DNA of 64,000 nucleotides from Lentimicrobium sp. (GTDB lineage Bacteria; Bacteroidota; Bacteroidia; Bacteroidales; Lentimicrobiaceae), in contig JAHYJC010000003.1 of NCBI GenBank assembly GCA_019429275.1, positions 89,630 to 153,629 on the forward strand, in the 5' to 3' direction. The notes under the pieces were generated by a model that had not been told where the DNA came from, made no database searches, and saw nothing but the letters and a program-made list of their open reading frames with translations. Of this stretch, positions 41,857-51,414 are shown one piece after another (positions within the stretch are counted from its first letter, which is position 1; each line of letters begins with the position of its first letter). The translations under genes and the position numbers were made by a program.

Positions 41857-43470
41857 TTATTGACGGTAAAATTCAATCAGGGCATTGGTAGAAAAGTCGT
41901 GAGCTATTGGTTTTTGTTTATCCTGAAGCTCGGGAATGATATTTTGGGCCAGTACCTTTCCGAGTTCCACGCCCATCTGATCAAATGGATTAATATCCCA
42001 GATAACTCCTTGTACAAAAACACTATGCTCATACATAGCCACCAGCTTACCCAGGTTTTCAGGGCTTAGTTGATCAAGAAAGAAAGTAGAAGAAGGCCTG
42101 TTTCCTTCAAAAACTTTATGTGGGACCAACTGCTCTGCAATGCCTTCTTTTCTCACTTCACCGGCAGTTTTACCAAATGCAAGTGCTTCACCCTGTGCAA
42201 TCATATTTGCTATCAAATAGTCCTGATGAGGTGGGATGTTGTTCAATGATTTCTTAAAACCAATGAAATCGACAGGAATCAGCCTGGTTCCTTGATGAAT
42301 AAGCTGGTAGAACGAATGTTGCCCGTTTGTGCCGGGTTCGCCCCAGTAAACAGTACCTGTTTGATAATCTGTATTTTCACCCTTCAGCGTACTATGTTTT
42401 CCCAGGCTTTCCATGGTAAGTTGCTGTAAATAAGCAGGAAAGCGTTTTAAATAATTCTCATACGGAAAAACAGCCTGAGTTTGCGCTCCGAAGAAGTTGT
42501 TGTACCAAATGCCTAACAATCCCATAATGACCGGGATGTTTTTATTTAAAGGCGCGGTGCGAAAGTGTTCATCCATTTCGTGAAACCCTTTAAGCATCTC
42601 ATGATACTGATCCGGTCCAATGGCAATCATGGTAGAGAGACCGATAGCAGCACTCATGGAATATCTGCCGCCAACCCAGTCCCAGAAGCCGAACATATTT
42701 TGCGGGTCGATGCCAAATTTTACTACTTCTTTTTCATTGGTCGAAACTGCCACAAAATGCCGTGCTATAGCTGAAGGATCAATCAATTGTTTTAATGCCC
42801 ATGCCCTGGCTGTTTGCGCATTGGTCATAGTTTCAAGCGTAGTGAAAGTTTTTGATGAGATGATAAAAAGCGTTTCATCGGCATTCAGATCATTGACTGC
42901 CTCTGCAAAATCACTTCCATCCACATTTGAAACATATCGGAATGTGAGGGAACGGTTGCTGAAATATTTCAGCGCTTCGTAGGCCATTACCGGCCCTAAG
43001 TCTGACCCGCCAATGCCGATGTTAACAATATTTTTGATAGGTTTTCCGGTATGCCCTTTCCATGAAGCATTTCTGATTTTATTTGAAAAATCAGCCATTT
43101 TATCAAGAACTTCATGAACATCAGGCAGAACATTATGCCCATCAACGAAAACCTCTGCTCCTTTGGGTGCCCTCAAAGCAGTGTGAAGCACTGCCCGGTT
43201 TTCAGTGATGTTTATTTTATCGCCGCTAAACATTGCATCTCGTCTGGCTTCAAAACTTTTTTCTTTTGCCAGGTCTAAAAGCAATTCAACTGTTTTTTCA
43301 GTAATTCGGTGTTTTGAGAAGTCAAAATAGATGCCAGCTTCATTTATTGTAAAATGCTGCACGCGCTTTGAATCTTTTTCGAACAAGGTTTTAATATGTG
43401 CATTTTTAATGGTTTCAAAGTGGCTTTTGAGTGCTAACCAGGGAGCGCTATTTGTTAATGTATTGCTCAT
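41857..43470 (-). CDS. pgi: Glucose-6-phosphate isomerase
   Basis: A 537-residue protein of the long PGI form. Sequence marks: [18 protein letters not shown] (about 154), [17 protein letters not shown] (phosphate loop), [19 protein letters not shown] (catalytic Glu), [16 protein letters not shown] (catalytic His) and [10 protein letters not shown] (Lys). It interconverts glucose-6-phosphate and fructose-6-phosphate. Seventh gene of the operon, 9 bp after tal. Confidence 0.97.
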   Translation of the reverse strand: MSNTLTNSAPWLALKSHFETIKNAHIKTLFEKDSKRVQHFTINEAGIYFDFSKHRITEKTVELLLDLAKEKSFEARRDAMFSGDKINITENRAVLHTALRAPKGAEVFVDGHNVLPDVHEVLDKMADFSNKIRNASWKGHTGKPIKNIVNIGIGGSDLGPVMAYEALKYFSNRSLTFRYVSNVDGSDFAEAVNDLNADETLFIISSKTFTTLETMTNAQTARAWALKQLIDPSAIARHFVAVSTNEKEVVKFGIDPQNMFGFWDWVGGRYSMSAAIGLSTMIAIGPDQYHEMLKGFHEMDEHFRTAPLNKNIPVIMGLLGIWYNNFFGAQTQAVFPYENYLKRFPAYLQQLTMESLGKHSTLKGENTDYQTGTVYWGEPGTNGQHSFYQLIHQGTRLIPVDFIGFKKSLNNIPPHQDYLIANMIAQGEALAFGKTAGEVRKEGIAEQLVPHKVFEGNRPSSTFFLDQLSPENLGKLVAMYEHSVFVQGVIWDINPFDQMGVELGKVLAQNIIPELQDKQKPIAHDFSTNALIEFYRQ

Positions 43471-43479
43471 GTTTCAGTT

Positions 43480-44556
43480 TTATAATTGGTTTCTTTTGTT
43501 TGCAATGCTATTGATGAGATTATCCCAGGATTTATTGAATGCTTCGGCGCCTTCATGCTGTAATTGTTCAGCCAATTCAGGATATTTTACTGAGATATTA
43601 TCAAATTGTTTGATTATCAGATCAGCAGACCTGGTGTCAACTGGCATGGATTCTCCGGTAGCACCATGATCAGCAAATGCCAGAAGTGAATTTTCAGGAA
43701 TTGTATTTACCGTGTACGGTGCAACAAGATTCGTAATATATAAAGTATCAGAAGCCTCCGGGTCTTTGGTGCCTGTGCTGGCCCATAACAGTCTCTGTGG
43801 AAAAGCACCGAAGTTCATAACACGTTGTACTCTTTCGGAAGTCAAAAACTGATGATAGGCAAAGTAGGTCTTCTGCATTATTGCAATTCCTAATTTATTC
43901 CTAAGTTCTATCGGTGCTTTTTCGGCAACCGCTTTATCCCAGCGGCTTACAAATACCGAGGCTACCGATCTTACGTCAGGATTCATACCCATACTTATTC
44001 TTTTTTCAATACCTTTTAACCAGGCCAATGCAGCGGCCTCATATTGTTCAGGTGAAAATAAAAGCGTAATATTGATGGGTATGCCCTCGGCGGTTGCTTT
44101 CTCGATGGCAGGTAAACCTTCGGGAGTGCCGGGTATTTTGATAAAAACGTTGGGCCTGTTAACCTTTTGGTAAATATCTTTTGCTGCTTTTATAGTGTTT
44201 TCAGTATCATAAGCTAAAAGTGGCGAAACTTCAATGGAAACAAATCCATCGAGGCCGTTGGTCTTTTCAAATGCAGGCAGAAATAAATCTGCAGCCCGCT
44301 GAATATCTTCAATGGCCAGGTTGAAAAATATCTCCTCATCCGTGATTCCGGGTTTGCTTATTTTCGAAATGGCTGCATCGTAGTCATCTGTTTTAGCAAT
44401 GGCAGCTTCAAAAATGGAGGGATTAGAAGTAAGCCCGGTTATTGAAAGTTCGGCAATGTACTTTTGTAACGTTCCATTGTCAAGCATTTTACGTGTGATA
44501 TTATCGAGCCAGATACTTACACCCGCTTGGTAAAGTTTTTTTGTATTTTGATTCAT
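43480..44556 (-). CDS. tal: Transaldolase (type 2, long form)
   Basis: A 358-residue protein of the tal2 type found in actinobacteria and cyanobacteria: VSIWLDNITRKML, TGLTSNPSIFEAAI, the Schiff-base Lys in NVFIKIPGTPEGLPAIE (about 140), ASVFVSRWDKAV and LWASTGTKDPEASDTLYI. It transfers a dihydroxyacetone unit between sedoheptulose-7-phosphate and glyceraldehyde-3-phosphate. Between rpiB (54 bp before) and pgi. Confidence 0.95.
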   Translation of the reverse strand: MNQNTKKLYQAGVSIWLDNITRKMLDNGTLQKYIAELSITGLTSNPSIFEAAIAKTDDYDAAISKISKPGITDEEIFFNLAIEDIQRAADLFLPAFEKTNGLDGFVSIEVSPLLAYDTENTIKAAKDIYQKVNRPNVFIKIPGTPEGLPAIEKATAEGIPINITLLFSPEQYEAAALAWLKGIEKRISMGMNPDVRSVASVFVSRWDKAVAEKAPIELRNKLGIAIMQKTYFAYHQFLTSERVQRVMNFGAFPQRLLWASTGTKDPEASDTLYITNLVAPYTVNTIPENSLLAFADHGATGESMPVDTRSADLIIKQFDNISVKYPELAEQLQHEGAEAFNKSWDNLINSIANKRNQL

Positions 44557-44610
44557 TTGTGTAAATTTAAAATTTGATTAATTAAATGTAATTATTTCGC
44601 AAAGAATGGA

Positions 44611-45066
44611 TCATCCAAAATAATTATTTGTGGATTGATCGATTTTCAGAAGTCGCCGATTGTGTCGTTCTGCATTTGAAAACCGGGCATTCAGAAATGT
44701 CTGGGAAAGTTCGGCAGCTTTTTCGATACCGATTATACGGCCTCCCAAACATAAGATATTCATATTATCATCTTCCACACCCTGATGGGCGGCAAAGTGA
44801 TCGTGCACCAGTGCAGCTCTGGCACCCTCAATTTTGTTGGCCGCTATTGAGGCGCCAACACCGCTACCGCATATGGCAATTCCTTTATCCACTTCGCCTG
44901 CTGAAACTGCATGGGCCAGCGGCAAAACATAGTCGGGGTAATCATCATTAGGGTTGTTAACATAATTCCCGAAATCAATGATATTGTACTGTAGTTTTTT
45001 TAACCGCTCTATAAGCTGATACTTAATTTCAAATCCTCCATGATCGGATGCGATGCCTATTTTCAT
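44611..45066 (-). CDS. rpiB: Ribose-5-phosphate isomerase B
   Basis: A 151-residue RpiB/LacAB protein: IGIASDHGGFEIK (Asp-His at about 8-9), DYPDYVLPLA, the catalytic Cys in AICGSGVGASIAANK (about 69) and DDNMNILCLGG. It interconverts ribulose- and ribose-5-phosphate. The HDHFAAHQGVEDDNMN segment differs from E. coli RpiB but keeps the active-site pattern. 5 bp after tkt in the operon. Confidence 0.95.
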   Translation of the reverse strand: MKIGIASDHGGFEIKYQLIERLKKLQYNIIDFGNYVNNPNDDYPDYVLPLAHAVSAGEVDKGIAICGSGVGASIAANKIEGARAALVHDHFAAHQGVEDDNMNILCLGGRIIGIEKAAELSQTFLNARFSNAERHNRRLLKIDQSTNNYFG

Positions 45067-45071
45067 GATTG

Positions 45072-47081
45072 TTAATTTTGTGATTTATGAATGAGTGACT
45101 TAGCTGTATTAACCACGTTATCGACGGTAAGTCCGAATTCCTCCAATAAGCTGCCGGGTTTTCCTGATGCGCCGAACGTTCTCATTCCCAGCACTTCACC
45201 ATCTGCGGGCAAACCAACAAATCTTCTCCAACCAAAAGTTGAACCGGCTTCGATAGCTACACGGGCTCTTACGTTTGGTAGTAGAACAGTTTCCTGATAT
45301 TCAGAGCTTTGCTTTTCGTATAACTGCCAGTTTGGCATACTTACCACCCTGGCTTTTAGCCCTTCATTTTTTAATACCTCAAAAGCATCAATTGCAAGTT
45401 GAACTTCCGAACCGGTTGCAATTAAAATCACATCAGGAGTGCCATCGCTGTCGGCCATAATATAACCACCTTTTAACGCACCTTCGGCAGGAGCATATTT
45501 CTTTCTGTCGAAAACAGGTAAATCCTGGCGGCTCAATATCAAGGCAGTAGGAGTGTTTTTTAATTCCATTATATATTTCCACATAACTGCAGTTTCATTG
45601 GCATCGCCCGGACGAATTACTTCCAGATTTGGTATGGCCCTCAACGAAGCAACCTGTTCAATCGGCTGGTGGGTTGGTCCATCTTCGCCTACGCCGATGC
45701 TATCGTGGGTAAAAATATAAGTCACCGGCAAGTTCATCAACGCAGAGAGCCTTATGGCGCCACGTGCATAGTCGGAAAATACTAGAAAAGTAGATGCGTA
45801 CGTTTTCAAACCACTTAAAGCAATCCCATTGGCAATGGCGCCCATGGCATGTTCTCTGATTCCAAAGTGGAGATTCCGGCCACTAAAATTGCCTTTCTGA
45901 AAACTGCTTTCATTTTTCAAATCGGTGAGCGTTGAAGGCGAGAGGTCGGCTGAACCACCAATCATAAATGGCACTCTGGATGCTATGGCGTTAAGGACTT
46001 TTCCGCTGGCGGCTCGTCCCGAAATTTTGGTGCCCGGTTCAAATTCCGGGATTGCAGCATCCCAAGCTGTTGGCAATTCGTGTTTTTGAATCATCTCAAG
46101 TTCTTTGGACAGATCAGGGTATTCATTTCTGTAGCGGGCAAAAAGTTCATTCCATGATTCATTTTGAGTTTTACCCCGTGCTGCAATTTTCCGGGTATAA
46201 AGTTTAACTTCATCGGGAACGAAAAACTTTTTATCTGGCCAGCTGTAGAAAGCTTTGGTAGCGCTGATTTCTTCATCGCCCAATGGTGATCCATGCGCGC
46301 CATGGGTATCTTGTTTTGTTGGAGCCCCAAAGGCAATATGGCTGTTAACAAGAATAAGCGTTGGCCTACCTTTCTCTTTTTTTGAAGCATCCATCGCTGT
46401 CCTGAGCATTTCAAGATCATTGGCATCTTCAACTATTTGTACATTCCAGCCATAGGCAATAAATCTTTTGGCCACATCCTCACTGAAAGCGAGGTTTGTG
46501 CTTCCTTCGATGGTGATATGGTTGTTATCGTAGATCCAAACGACATTATCAAGACCAAGGTGACCAGCAAGAGAGGCGGCTTCGCCGGAAATGCCTTCCA
46601 TCATACACCCATCCCCGCCAAGGGAGAATATTTTGTAATCTATCAGGTTGTAGCCGGGTTTATTGAACCGCTCAGCCAGCCATTTCTGGGCTATGGCAAA
46701 TCCAATAGAGGTGGCGAATCCCTGCCCAAGTGGTCCGGTAGTGGTTTCAACGCCAGGAGTATGACCATATTCAGGATGCCCCGGAGTTTTACTGTGCAAT
46801 TGCCTGAACGCCTTTATATCCTCAACCGATACATCATATCCGTTAATATATAAAGTGCTGTAAAGGAGTGTAGAAGCATGTCCGGCTGACAGTATAAAAC
46901 GGTCGCGGTTGATCCAATCCGGGTTCAAGGGATTGAATTTCATGAATTTATCGTAAAGCGTAAAGGTAACAGGGGCTAATGCCATAGGTGTGCCAGGGTG
47001 GCCCGAGTTTGCAGCCTGAACGGCATCCATAGATAAGGTTCTTATGGTGTTGATGCAAAGTTGATCTGTATTCTGTTTCAT
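45072..47081 (-). CDS. tkt: Transketolase
   Basis: A 669-residue full-length transketolase: DAVQAANSGHPGTPMALAP, TGPLGQGFATSIGFAIAQK, the thiamine-diphosphate motif SLGGDGCMMEGISGEAASL to IYDNNHITIEG, and in the pyrimidine domain FTHDSIGVGEDGPTHQPIEQ. It moves two-carbon units between sugar phosphates, needing thiamine diphosphate and Mg. 9 bp after pgl. Confidence 0.97.
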   Translation of the reverse strand: MKQNTDQLCINTIRTLSMDAVQAANSGHPGTPMALAPVTFTLYDKFMKFNPLNPDWINRDRFILSAGHASTLLYSTLYINGYDVSVEDIKAFRQLHSKTPGHPEYGHTPGVETTTGPLGQGFATSIGFAIAQKWLAERFNKPGYNLIDYKIFSLGGDGCMMEGISGEAASLAGHLGLDNVVWIYDNNHITIEGSTNLAFSEDVAKRFIAYGWNVQIVEDANDLEMLRTAMDASKKEKGRPTLILVNSHIAFGAPTKQDTHGAHGSPLGDEEISATKAFYSWPDKKFFVPDEVKLYTRKIAARGKTQNESWNELFARYRNEYPDLSKELEMIQKHELPTAWDAAIPEFEPGTKISGRAASGKVLNAIASRVPFMIGGSADLSPSTLTDLKNESSFQKGNFSGRNLHFGIREHAMGAIANGIALSGLKTYASTFLVFSDYARGAIRLSALMNLPVTYIFTHDSIGVGEDGPTHQPIEQVASLRAIPNLEVIRPGDANETAVMWKYIMELKNTPTALILSRQDLPVFDRKKYAPAEGALKGGYIMADSDGTPDVILIATGSEVQLAIDAFEVLKNEGLKARVVSMPNWQLYEKQSSEYQETVLLPNVRARVAIEAGSTFGWRRFVGLPADGEVLGMRTFGASGKPGSLLEEFGLTVDNVVNTAKSLIHKSQN

Positions 47082-47090
47082 TAAGATTAA

Positions 47091-47828
47091 TTATATGTTG
47101 GTTTGTAATTTTCCTGCAGCTTTTTCGTCCAGCAGCCACAGAAGGTCTCCATTGACGGGATCAACCAGTGAAGCCGGCAGGTTTTCACTTCCTGGTTTTC
47201 GATAGAGTACTGTCGCAGCCATTTCAGATTTTGCCTCTCCGGTAACAAGGAAAGCAACAGTCTGGGCATTATTAATGAGCGTTCCGGTAGCTGTAATTCT
47301 TTTTTGCATTGTTTTTGGATGCTCCGCTATCTCAAAAAGCTTTTTGCTGTTGAAAAGATGAAGGTTGCCGGGGAAGATGGAAGCAGTGTGCCCATCATCA
47401 CCAAGACCAAGCATCATGAGGTCGAAACGGGGAATGTCGTTGTATGAAGGAATAAACTGCCCGACTGCTTTAGCATAACGCTCAGCTTCCAAGGCTGGAT
47501 TATCTTCACCTTTTATCCTGAAAATATTAGTTGTTGGAATGGGGACATGATCCAGTAGACTTTCCTTTGTCATTCTGAAGTTACTTTCATGATCATCGGG
47601 AGCAACACAGCGTTCGTCGCTCCAGAAAACAAGCAGCCTGTCCCATGCCAGGGTTTCCCTGAAATTTGCAGCCAGGTATTGAAATATTGAGCTCGGAGTT
47701 GAACCGCCGGATAAGGCTATCGAAAAGAAATGTTTCTCTGGTAGAACCTTCATTCGTTCAACAAGTTGTTCAGCAAAAAACTGAGATAATCCATCAATAC
47801 GTTTAAATATTTTCGTTGTAGTTGCCAT
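47091..47828 (-). CDS. pgl: 6-phosphogluconolactonase
   Basis: A 245-residue protein of the DevB/SOL family: SIALSGGSTPSSIFQYLA, FWSDERCVAPDDHESNFRM, and GLGDDGHTASIFPG with the catalytic His. It opens 6-phosphogluconolactone made by Zwf. The stop codon is 9 bp before tkt and the start 2 bp after zwf. Confidence 0.95.
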   Translation of the reverse strand: MATTTKIFKRIDGLSQFFAEQLVERMKVLPEKHFFSIALSGGSTPSSIFQYLAANFRETLAWDRLLVFWSDERCVAPDDHESNFRMTKESLLDHVPIPTTNIFRIKGEDNPALEAERYAKAVGQFIPSYNDIPRFDLMMLGLGDDGHTASIFPGNLHLFNSKKLFEIAEHPKTMQKRITATGTLINNAQTVAFLVTGEAKSEMAATVLYRKPGSENLPASLVDPVNGDLLWLLDEKAAGKLQTNI

Positions 47829-47830
47829 GT

Positions 47831-49351
47831 CTATAATTCACAATAAATTCCATCATCTGATAGGTTTTTGCACGGATACCGCCATGTCATTTCTTTATCT
47901 TCGATAAGATCGTCGGCTGTTTCAGGTCCCCAGGTTCCGGCAGGATAACCGTAAAGGGGTACATCCTTTTCATCTTTCCAGCAGTTAATGACCGGCGAAA
48001 GAAATTTCCATGCTTCAATAACTTCTTCGGTTCGGGCAAATAAGGTTGAATCTCCTTTCATCGAATCATATATGAGCCTTTCGTAAGCAGATGGAATCCG
48101 TTGATGGGTAAGGTCAGAGTAATGGAAGTCCATATTGACCGTTTGCACTTCGAAACCAGCGCCAGGCGTTTTCATTCCAAACTTCATTAACACACCTTCA
48201 TCCGGTTGAATTCGGATAACCAATTGGTTGCATGAACTGCATACCGGCCCGGATGCAAACAGGAAATGTGGCGTAGGTTTAAAATGGATCACCACTTCTG
48301 TAACACGGGTTGGTAAACGTTTGCCGGTTCGGATGTAGAAAGGTACGCCACCCCACCGCCAGTTGTCGATGTAAAATTTTATGGCCGCATAGGTTTCAGT
48401 AATTGATTTCGGGTTCACACCTTCTTCCTGCCGATAGCCAGCAATGGTTTCGTCCTTAATGGTTGATGACAGATATTGACCGCGAATGGTATTGGTTTTA
48501 ACATCCACTTTTTTAATTGGTCGAAATGATTGAAATACCTTGAGGATTTCATTCCGGATGGCAACCGGTTCAAGCGAAGATGGTGATTCCATAGCTGTAA
48601 TGGCAGCCACCTGCAGTAAATGGTTTTGCACCATGTCGCGCAACGCCCCGGAGGTTTCGTAATAACCGCCGCGTTTTTCAACACCAATGCTTTCGGCGGA
48701 GGTGATCTCAACATGATGTATATAATTCCGATTCCATAAGGGTTCAAATATTCCATTTGAAAACCTGGTCACGAGAAGGTTCTGAACCGTTTCTTTACCC
48801 AGATAGTGGTCAATCCGGAACAATTGCTCTTCCTGCCAGTCTTTTAACAACTGGTCTTTAAGTATCAGGGCTGATTCAAGATCGTAGCCAAAAGGTTTCT
48901 CGATGATTAACCTTTTCCATCCATCATCCTGTGAGTTTAATCCGACATAAGCCAAATGTTGCGGTATAATTCCATATAAACTTGGCGGGGTTGACAAATA
49001 GAACACCGTGTTTCCGCCGATTTTCTCATCTTTTCTAAGCTTATCAATACGCTGCTTTAACAGCAGGTAAGTGGATGCATCATTAAACTGAATGGATTGA
49101 TAGTAGATTTTTTTAACAAATTCCTGAATGTGTGAATTGTCATCAATCTCTTTGAATTCGCTGATAGCTGATTCCATCGATGTCCTGAAAGCATCATCCG
49201 TAAACTCAGATCGGGACACCCCCAGGAGTGCAAATTTTTCAGGAAGCAAATCTTGTACAAACAGAGCGTACAAAGCAGGAACTAATTTTCTTTTTGTAAG
49301 GTCGCCCGATGCGCCAAAAATGACGTAAATATGGCTATCGTTTTTATTCAT
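47831..49351 (-). CDS. zwf: Glucose-6-phosphate dehydrogenase
   Basis: A 506-residue protein with the N-terminal nucleotide motif FGASGDLTKRKLVPALYAL (about 12-30), active-site RIDHYLGKETVQNLLVTRFS with the Lys/His pair (about 180-199), and the C-terminal domain ending in TWRYP. It oxidises glucose-6-phosphate to the lactone, making NADPH; the Arg/Lys cluster after GASGDLT fits NADP. 11 bp after gnd. Confidence 0.97.
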   Translation of the reverse strand: MNKNDSHIYVIFGASGDLTKRKLVPALYALFVQDLLPEKFALLGVSRSEFTDDAFRTSMESAISEFKEIDDNSHIQEFVKKIYYQSIQFNDASTYLLLKQRIDKLRKDEKIGGNTVFYLSTPPSLYGIIPQHLAYVGLNSQDDGWKRLIIEKPFGYDLESALILKDQLLKDWQEEQLFRIDHYLGKETVQNLLVTRFSNGIFEPLWNRNYIHHVEITSAESIGVEKRGGYYETSGALRDMVQNHLLQVAAITAMESPSSLEPVAIRNEILKVFQSFRPIKKVDVKTNTIRGQYLSSTIKDETIAGYRQEEGVNPKSITETYAAIKFYIDNWRWGGVPFYIRTGKRLPTRVTEVVIHFKPTPHFLFASGPVCSSCNQLVIRIQPDEGVLMKFGMKTPGAGFEVQTVNMDFHYSDLTHQRIPSAYERLIYDSMKGDSTLFARTEEVIEAWKFLSPVINCWKDEKDVPLYGYPAGTWGPETADDLIEDKEMTWRYPCKNLSDDGIYCEL

Positions 49352-49362
49352 AGTATCAATTA

Positions 49363-50259
49363 TTATTTGGTTTTAACGGCATGGCCACCAAATTGGTTTC
49401 TGAGTGCAGCTAACATTTTCATGGCGAAAGATTCTTCCTGCCGTGATTGGAAACGTGTAAATAGTGAAGCTGTTATAACATGAGCCGGAACATCAAAATC
49501 CATTGCGGTTTGAACGGTCCATCTTCCTTCGCCACTATCTGACACATAATCTTTAAGCTGTTCCAATTTAGGATCTTCCTTAAGTGCATTAACAGCAAGC
49601 TCAAGGAGCCACGAGCGAACTACACTACCATATTGCCAGGCATCGGCAACTTTGGTAAGATCAATATCATAAGGAGCTTTTTCAAGAATTTCGAAACCCT
49701 CGGCATAGGATTGCATCATGCCATATTCAATTCCATTGTGAACCATTTTCACCATGTGTCCGGTTCCGGAAACTCCACAGTAAACGTAACCGTTTTCAGG
49801 TGCCAGCGTTTTGATGATGGGCTCAATGTAATCAGTGGCCACTTTATTGCCTCCATACATCAGGCTGTAACCATTTTGCAGACCCCAAACGCCACCACTG
49901 GTTCCGCAATCAACAAAATCAACTCCTTTATGCGCGGCTTTTTCAGCCCGTTCTTGAGTGTCTCTCCAATAGGAATTACCTCCGTCAATAACAATGTCAT
50001 CTTTGCCTAACAGCTCAAGCAATAAGTCAAGGTTTTCATCCACCGGCTTGCCAGAGGGAACCATCAGCCATACTACTTTTTTGGCGGGAAGTTTTGCAAC
50101 CAGATCACCTAATGAGGTTGCCCCTTCGGCTCCCAGTTTTACAATCTCCTGAATGGTTTCTGCTGATCTGTCCCAAACTACAACTTCGTGTTTGTTAATC
50201 AATAAACGATGGACCATGTTAAAGCCCATTTTTCCAAGTCCAATAAATCCGATTTTCAT
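49363..50259 (-). CDS. gnd: 6-phosphogluconate dehydrogenase, decarboxylating (short YqeC/GndA type)
   Basis: A 298-residue protein, shorter than E. coli Gnd (about 468). It has GFIGLGKMGFNMVHRL, GGNSYWRDTQERAE, CGTSGGVWGLQNGYSLMYGG and the catalytic Lys in GTGHMVKMVHNGIEY. After the second strand the sequence reads VVVWDRSAE, with an acidic residue where NADP enzymes usually have Asn-Arg; that suggests NAD use, though the following Arg leaves this open. It makes ribulose-5-phosphate and CO2. First gene of the pentose-phosphate operon, directly behind ECF site 3. Confidence 0.93.
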   Translation of the reverse strand: MKIGFIGLGKMGFNMVHRLLINKHEVVVWDRSAETIQEIVKLGAEGATSLGDLVAKLPAKKVVWLMVPSGKPVDENLDLLLELLGKDDIVIDGGNSYWRDTQERAEKAAHKGVDFVDCGTSGGVWGLQNGYSLMYGGNKVATDYIEPIIKTLAPENGYVYCGVSGTGHMVKMVHNGIEYGMMQSYAEGFEILEKAPYDIDLTKVADAWQYGSVVRSWLLELAVNALKEDPKLEQLKDYVSDSGEGRWTVQTAMDFDVPAHVITASLFTRFQSRQEESFAMKMLAALRNQFGGHAVKTK

Positions 50260-50634
50260 TTCAGTTCTTTTTATGATTAATAATTGGTTTTGCTATGAGA
50301 ATTTATTAAATAAGTCGGAATAGATTGTTATTCCTGACAATTTTTTACTTCTTTTTATCTCGAACCTCAAAAGAATGGCTAAGGTATTAAAGTAAAAACA
50401 AAAAAGATTGTATTGGCTGGTAAAGTCGGGATTCCTCAGAATAAAATTGATTAGATATAGCCAGGCTTTTTTTATAATTTTAGCGAATATCTAACAGAAA
50501 GGTGCAGAAAAATCTCCTTCATAACTATTCTTTAATTTATCATAAATTATGTTTTATCCTGATTTCTAGTCTGTTAAAATAAGATCATATTGATATTTCA
50601 ACATTTTTAATATCTTTAAAATAGATGTTCTCAT
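50260..50634. other. 375-bp gap without a gene
   Basis: AT-rich and free of credible coding frames. It holds the gnd promoter (50313-50339) at one end. Nothing else recognisable, apart from several short A/T runs. Confidence 0.6.
50313..50339 (-). promoter_or_regulatory. ECF-type promoter motif, site 3 (pentose-phosphate operon)
   Basis: Minus strand TGTCAGGA (50332-50339), 14 bp, CGACT (50313-50317), about 54 bp before the gnd ATG. It would drive gnd-zwf-pgl-tkt-rpiB-tal-pgi-HAD-nnrE, about 10 kb, up to the terminator at 40328. Confidence 0.65.
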
Positions 50635-51261
50635 TTAATGCTTCACAACTATTTTGCCTTTAATCATAGTTCTGTTTATCAGATTGGTAATTGAAAAGAT
50701 GTAAAGGCCCGGTGACAACCCCGTTGTGTCAAAATCAAAGTATTCACGGTTCGTGTTAAGTTGTACGATAGGTTTCCCGCTCAGGTTGTAAAGCCATAAT
50801 TCATGACTTTCGTTTTTTTTATTCTCAAAAAATATCTGAGCCTTATCCGCAACCGGATTGGGTCGAACCTGGTATCCGTCATTACCCGTTCCAATTATTT
50901 CGACTGAAATAATTTCAGAAAAACCACTCGTACCAAGCTCCAGGTAGTAATAGTTGACAGCGTTCAACACCGGACTCTCATCTACAAAACTATAAGGCAC
51001 AGGTTTCGAGGAGCTGCCACAAACGCCAAATATTTCGCCTATCATGCTAAAATCCACTTTGTCAGTTGAACGCATAATTATTGTTCCATCACAGGTTTGT
51101 CCCGAAGATATTATCCAGCTTAGATAGATTTTGCCATTGCTTTCAGTAGCCGTAAATCTGTCGAGGATAGTATTGCTTTGCGCAAACAGATCAAACGAAA
51201 CAAAATTTAACAGTATGGACGCTATCAAATATTTTAATAAGGTTCTTGGATGCATCATCAT
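50635..51261 (-). CDS. Small T9SS-sorted secreted protein
   Basis: A 208-residue protein with signal peptide (LLKYLIASILLNFVSFDLFAQ), a fibronectin-type-III-like sandwich (about 30-125, with a Cys pair, CDG and VCGSS) and a T9SS type A sorting domain (YQVRPNPVADKAQIFF, GLSPGLYIFSI) at the end. ATG start is ambiguous among three adjacent Met codons. Secreted by T9SS; role unknown. It stands 153 bp after the larger T9SS gene. Confidence 0.8.
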   Translation of the reverse strand: MMMHPRTLLKYLIASILLNFVSFDLFAQSNTILDRFTATESNGKIYLSWIISSGQTCDGTIIMRSTDKVDFSMIGEIFGVCGSSSKPVPYSFVDESPVLNAVNYYYLELGTSGFSEIISVEIIGTGNDGYQVRPNPVADKAQIFFENKKNESHELWLYNLSGKPIVQLNTNREYFDFDTTGLSPGLYIFSITNLINRTMIKGKIVVKH

Positions 51262-51361
51262 CAGGTGTTTTGGTTAGCCCTGCTTTCGTAAATACAGGTT
51301 GATTCGTTGGCAAAGCCTAATTCATCAGTGCGTATAGCAATTTAGTCATTAAAGCAGAAAT

Positions 51362-51398
51362 GACCAGAAGTGTCTCCGGGAAGGAAACACTTCTGATC
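51362..51398 (-). terminator. Hairpin after the 51415 gene
   Basis: GACCAGAAGTGT and ACACTTCTGATC form a 12-bp stem with one G-T pair and a 13-nt loop, 16 bp after the stop. The T tract is weak. Confidence 0.55.
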
Positions 51399-51414
51399 TT
51401 AGAAAGGGGAGTGG

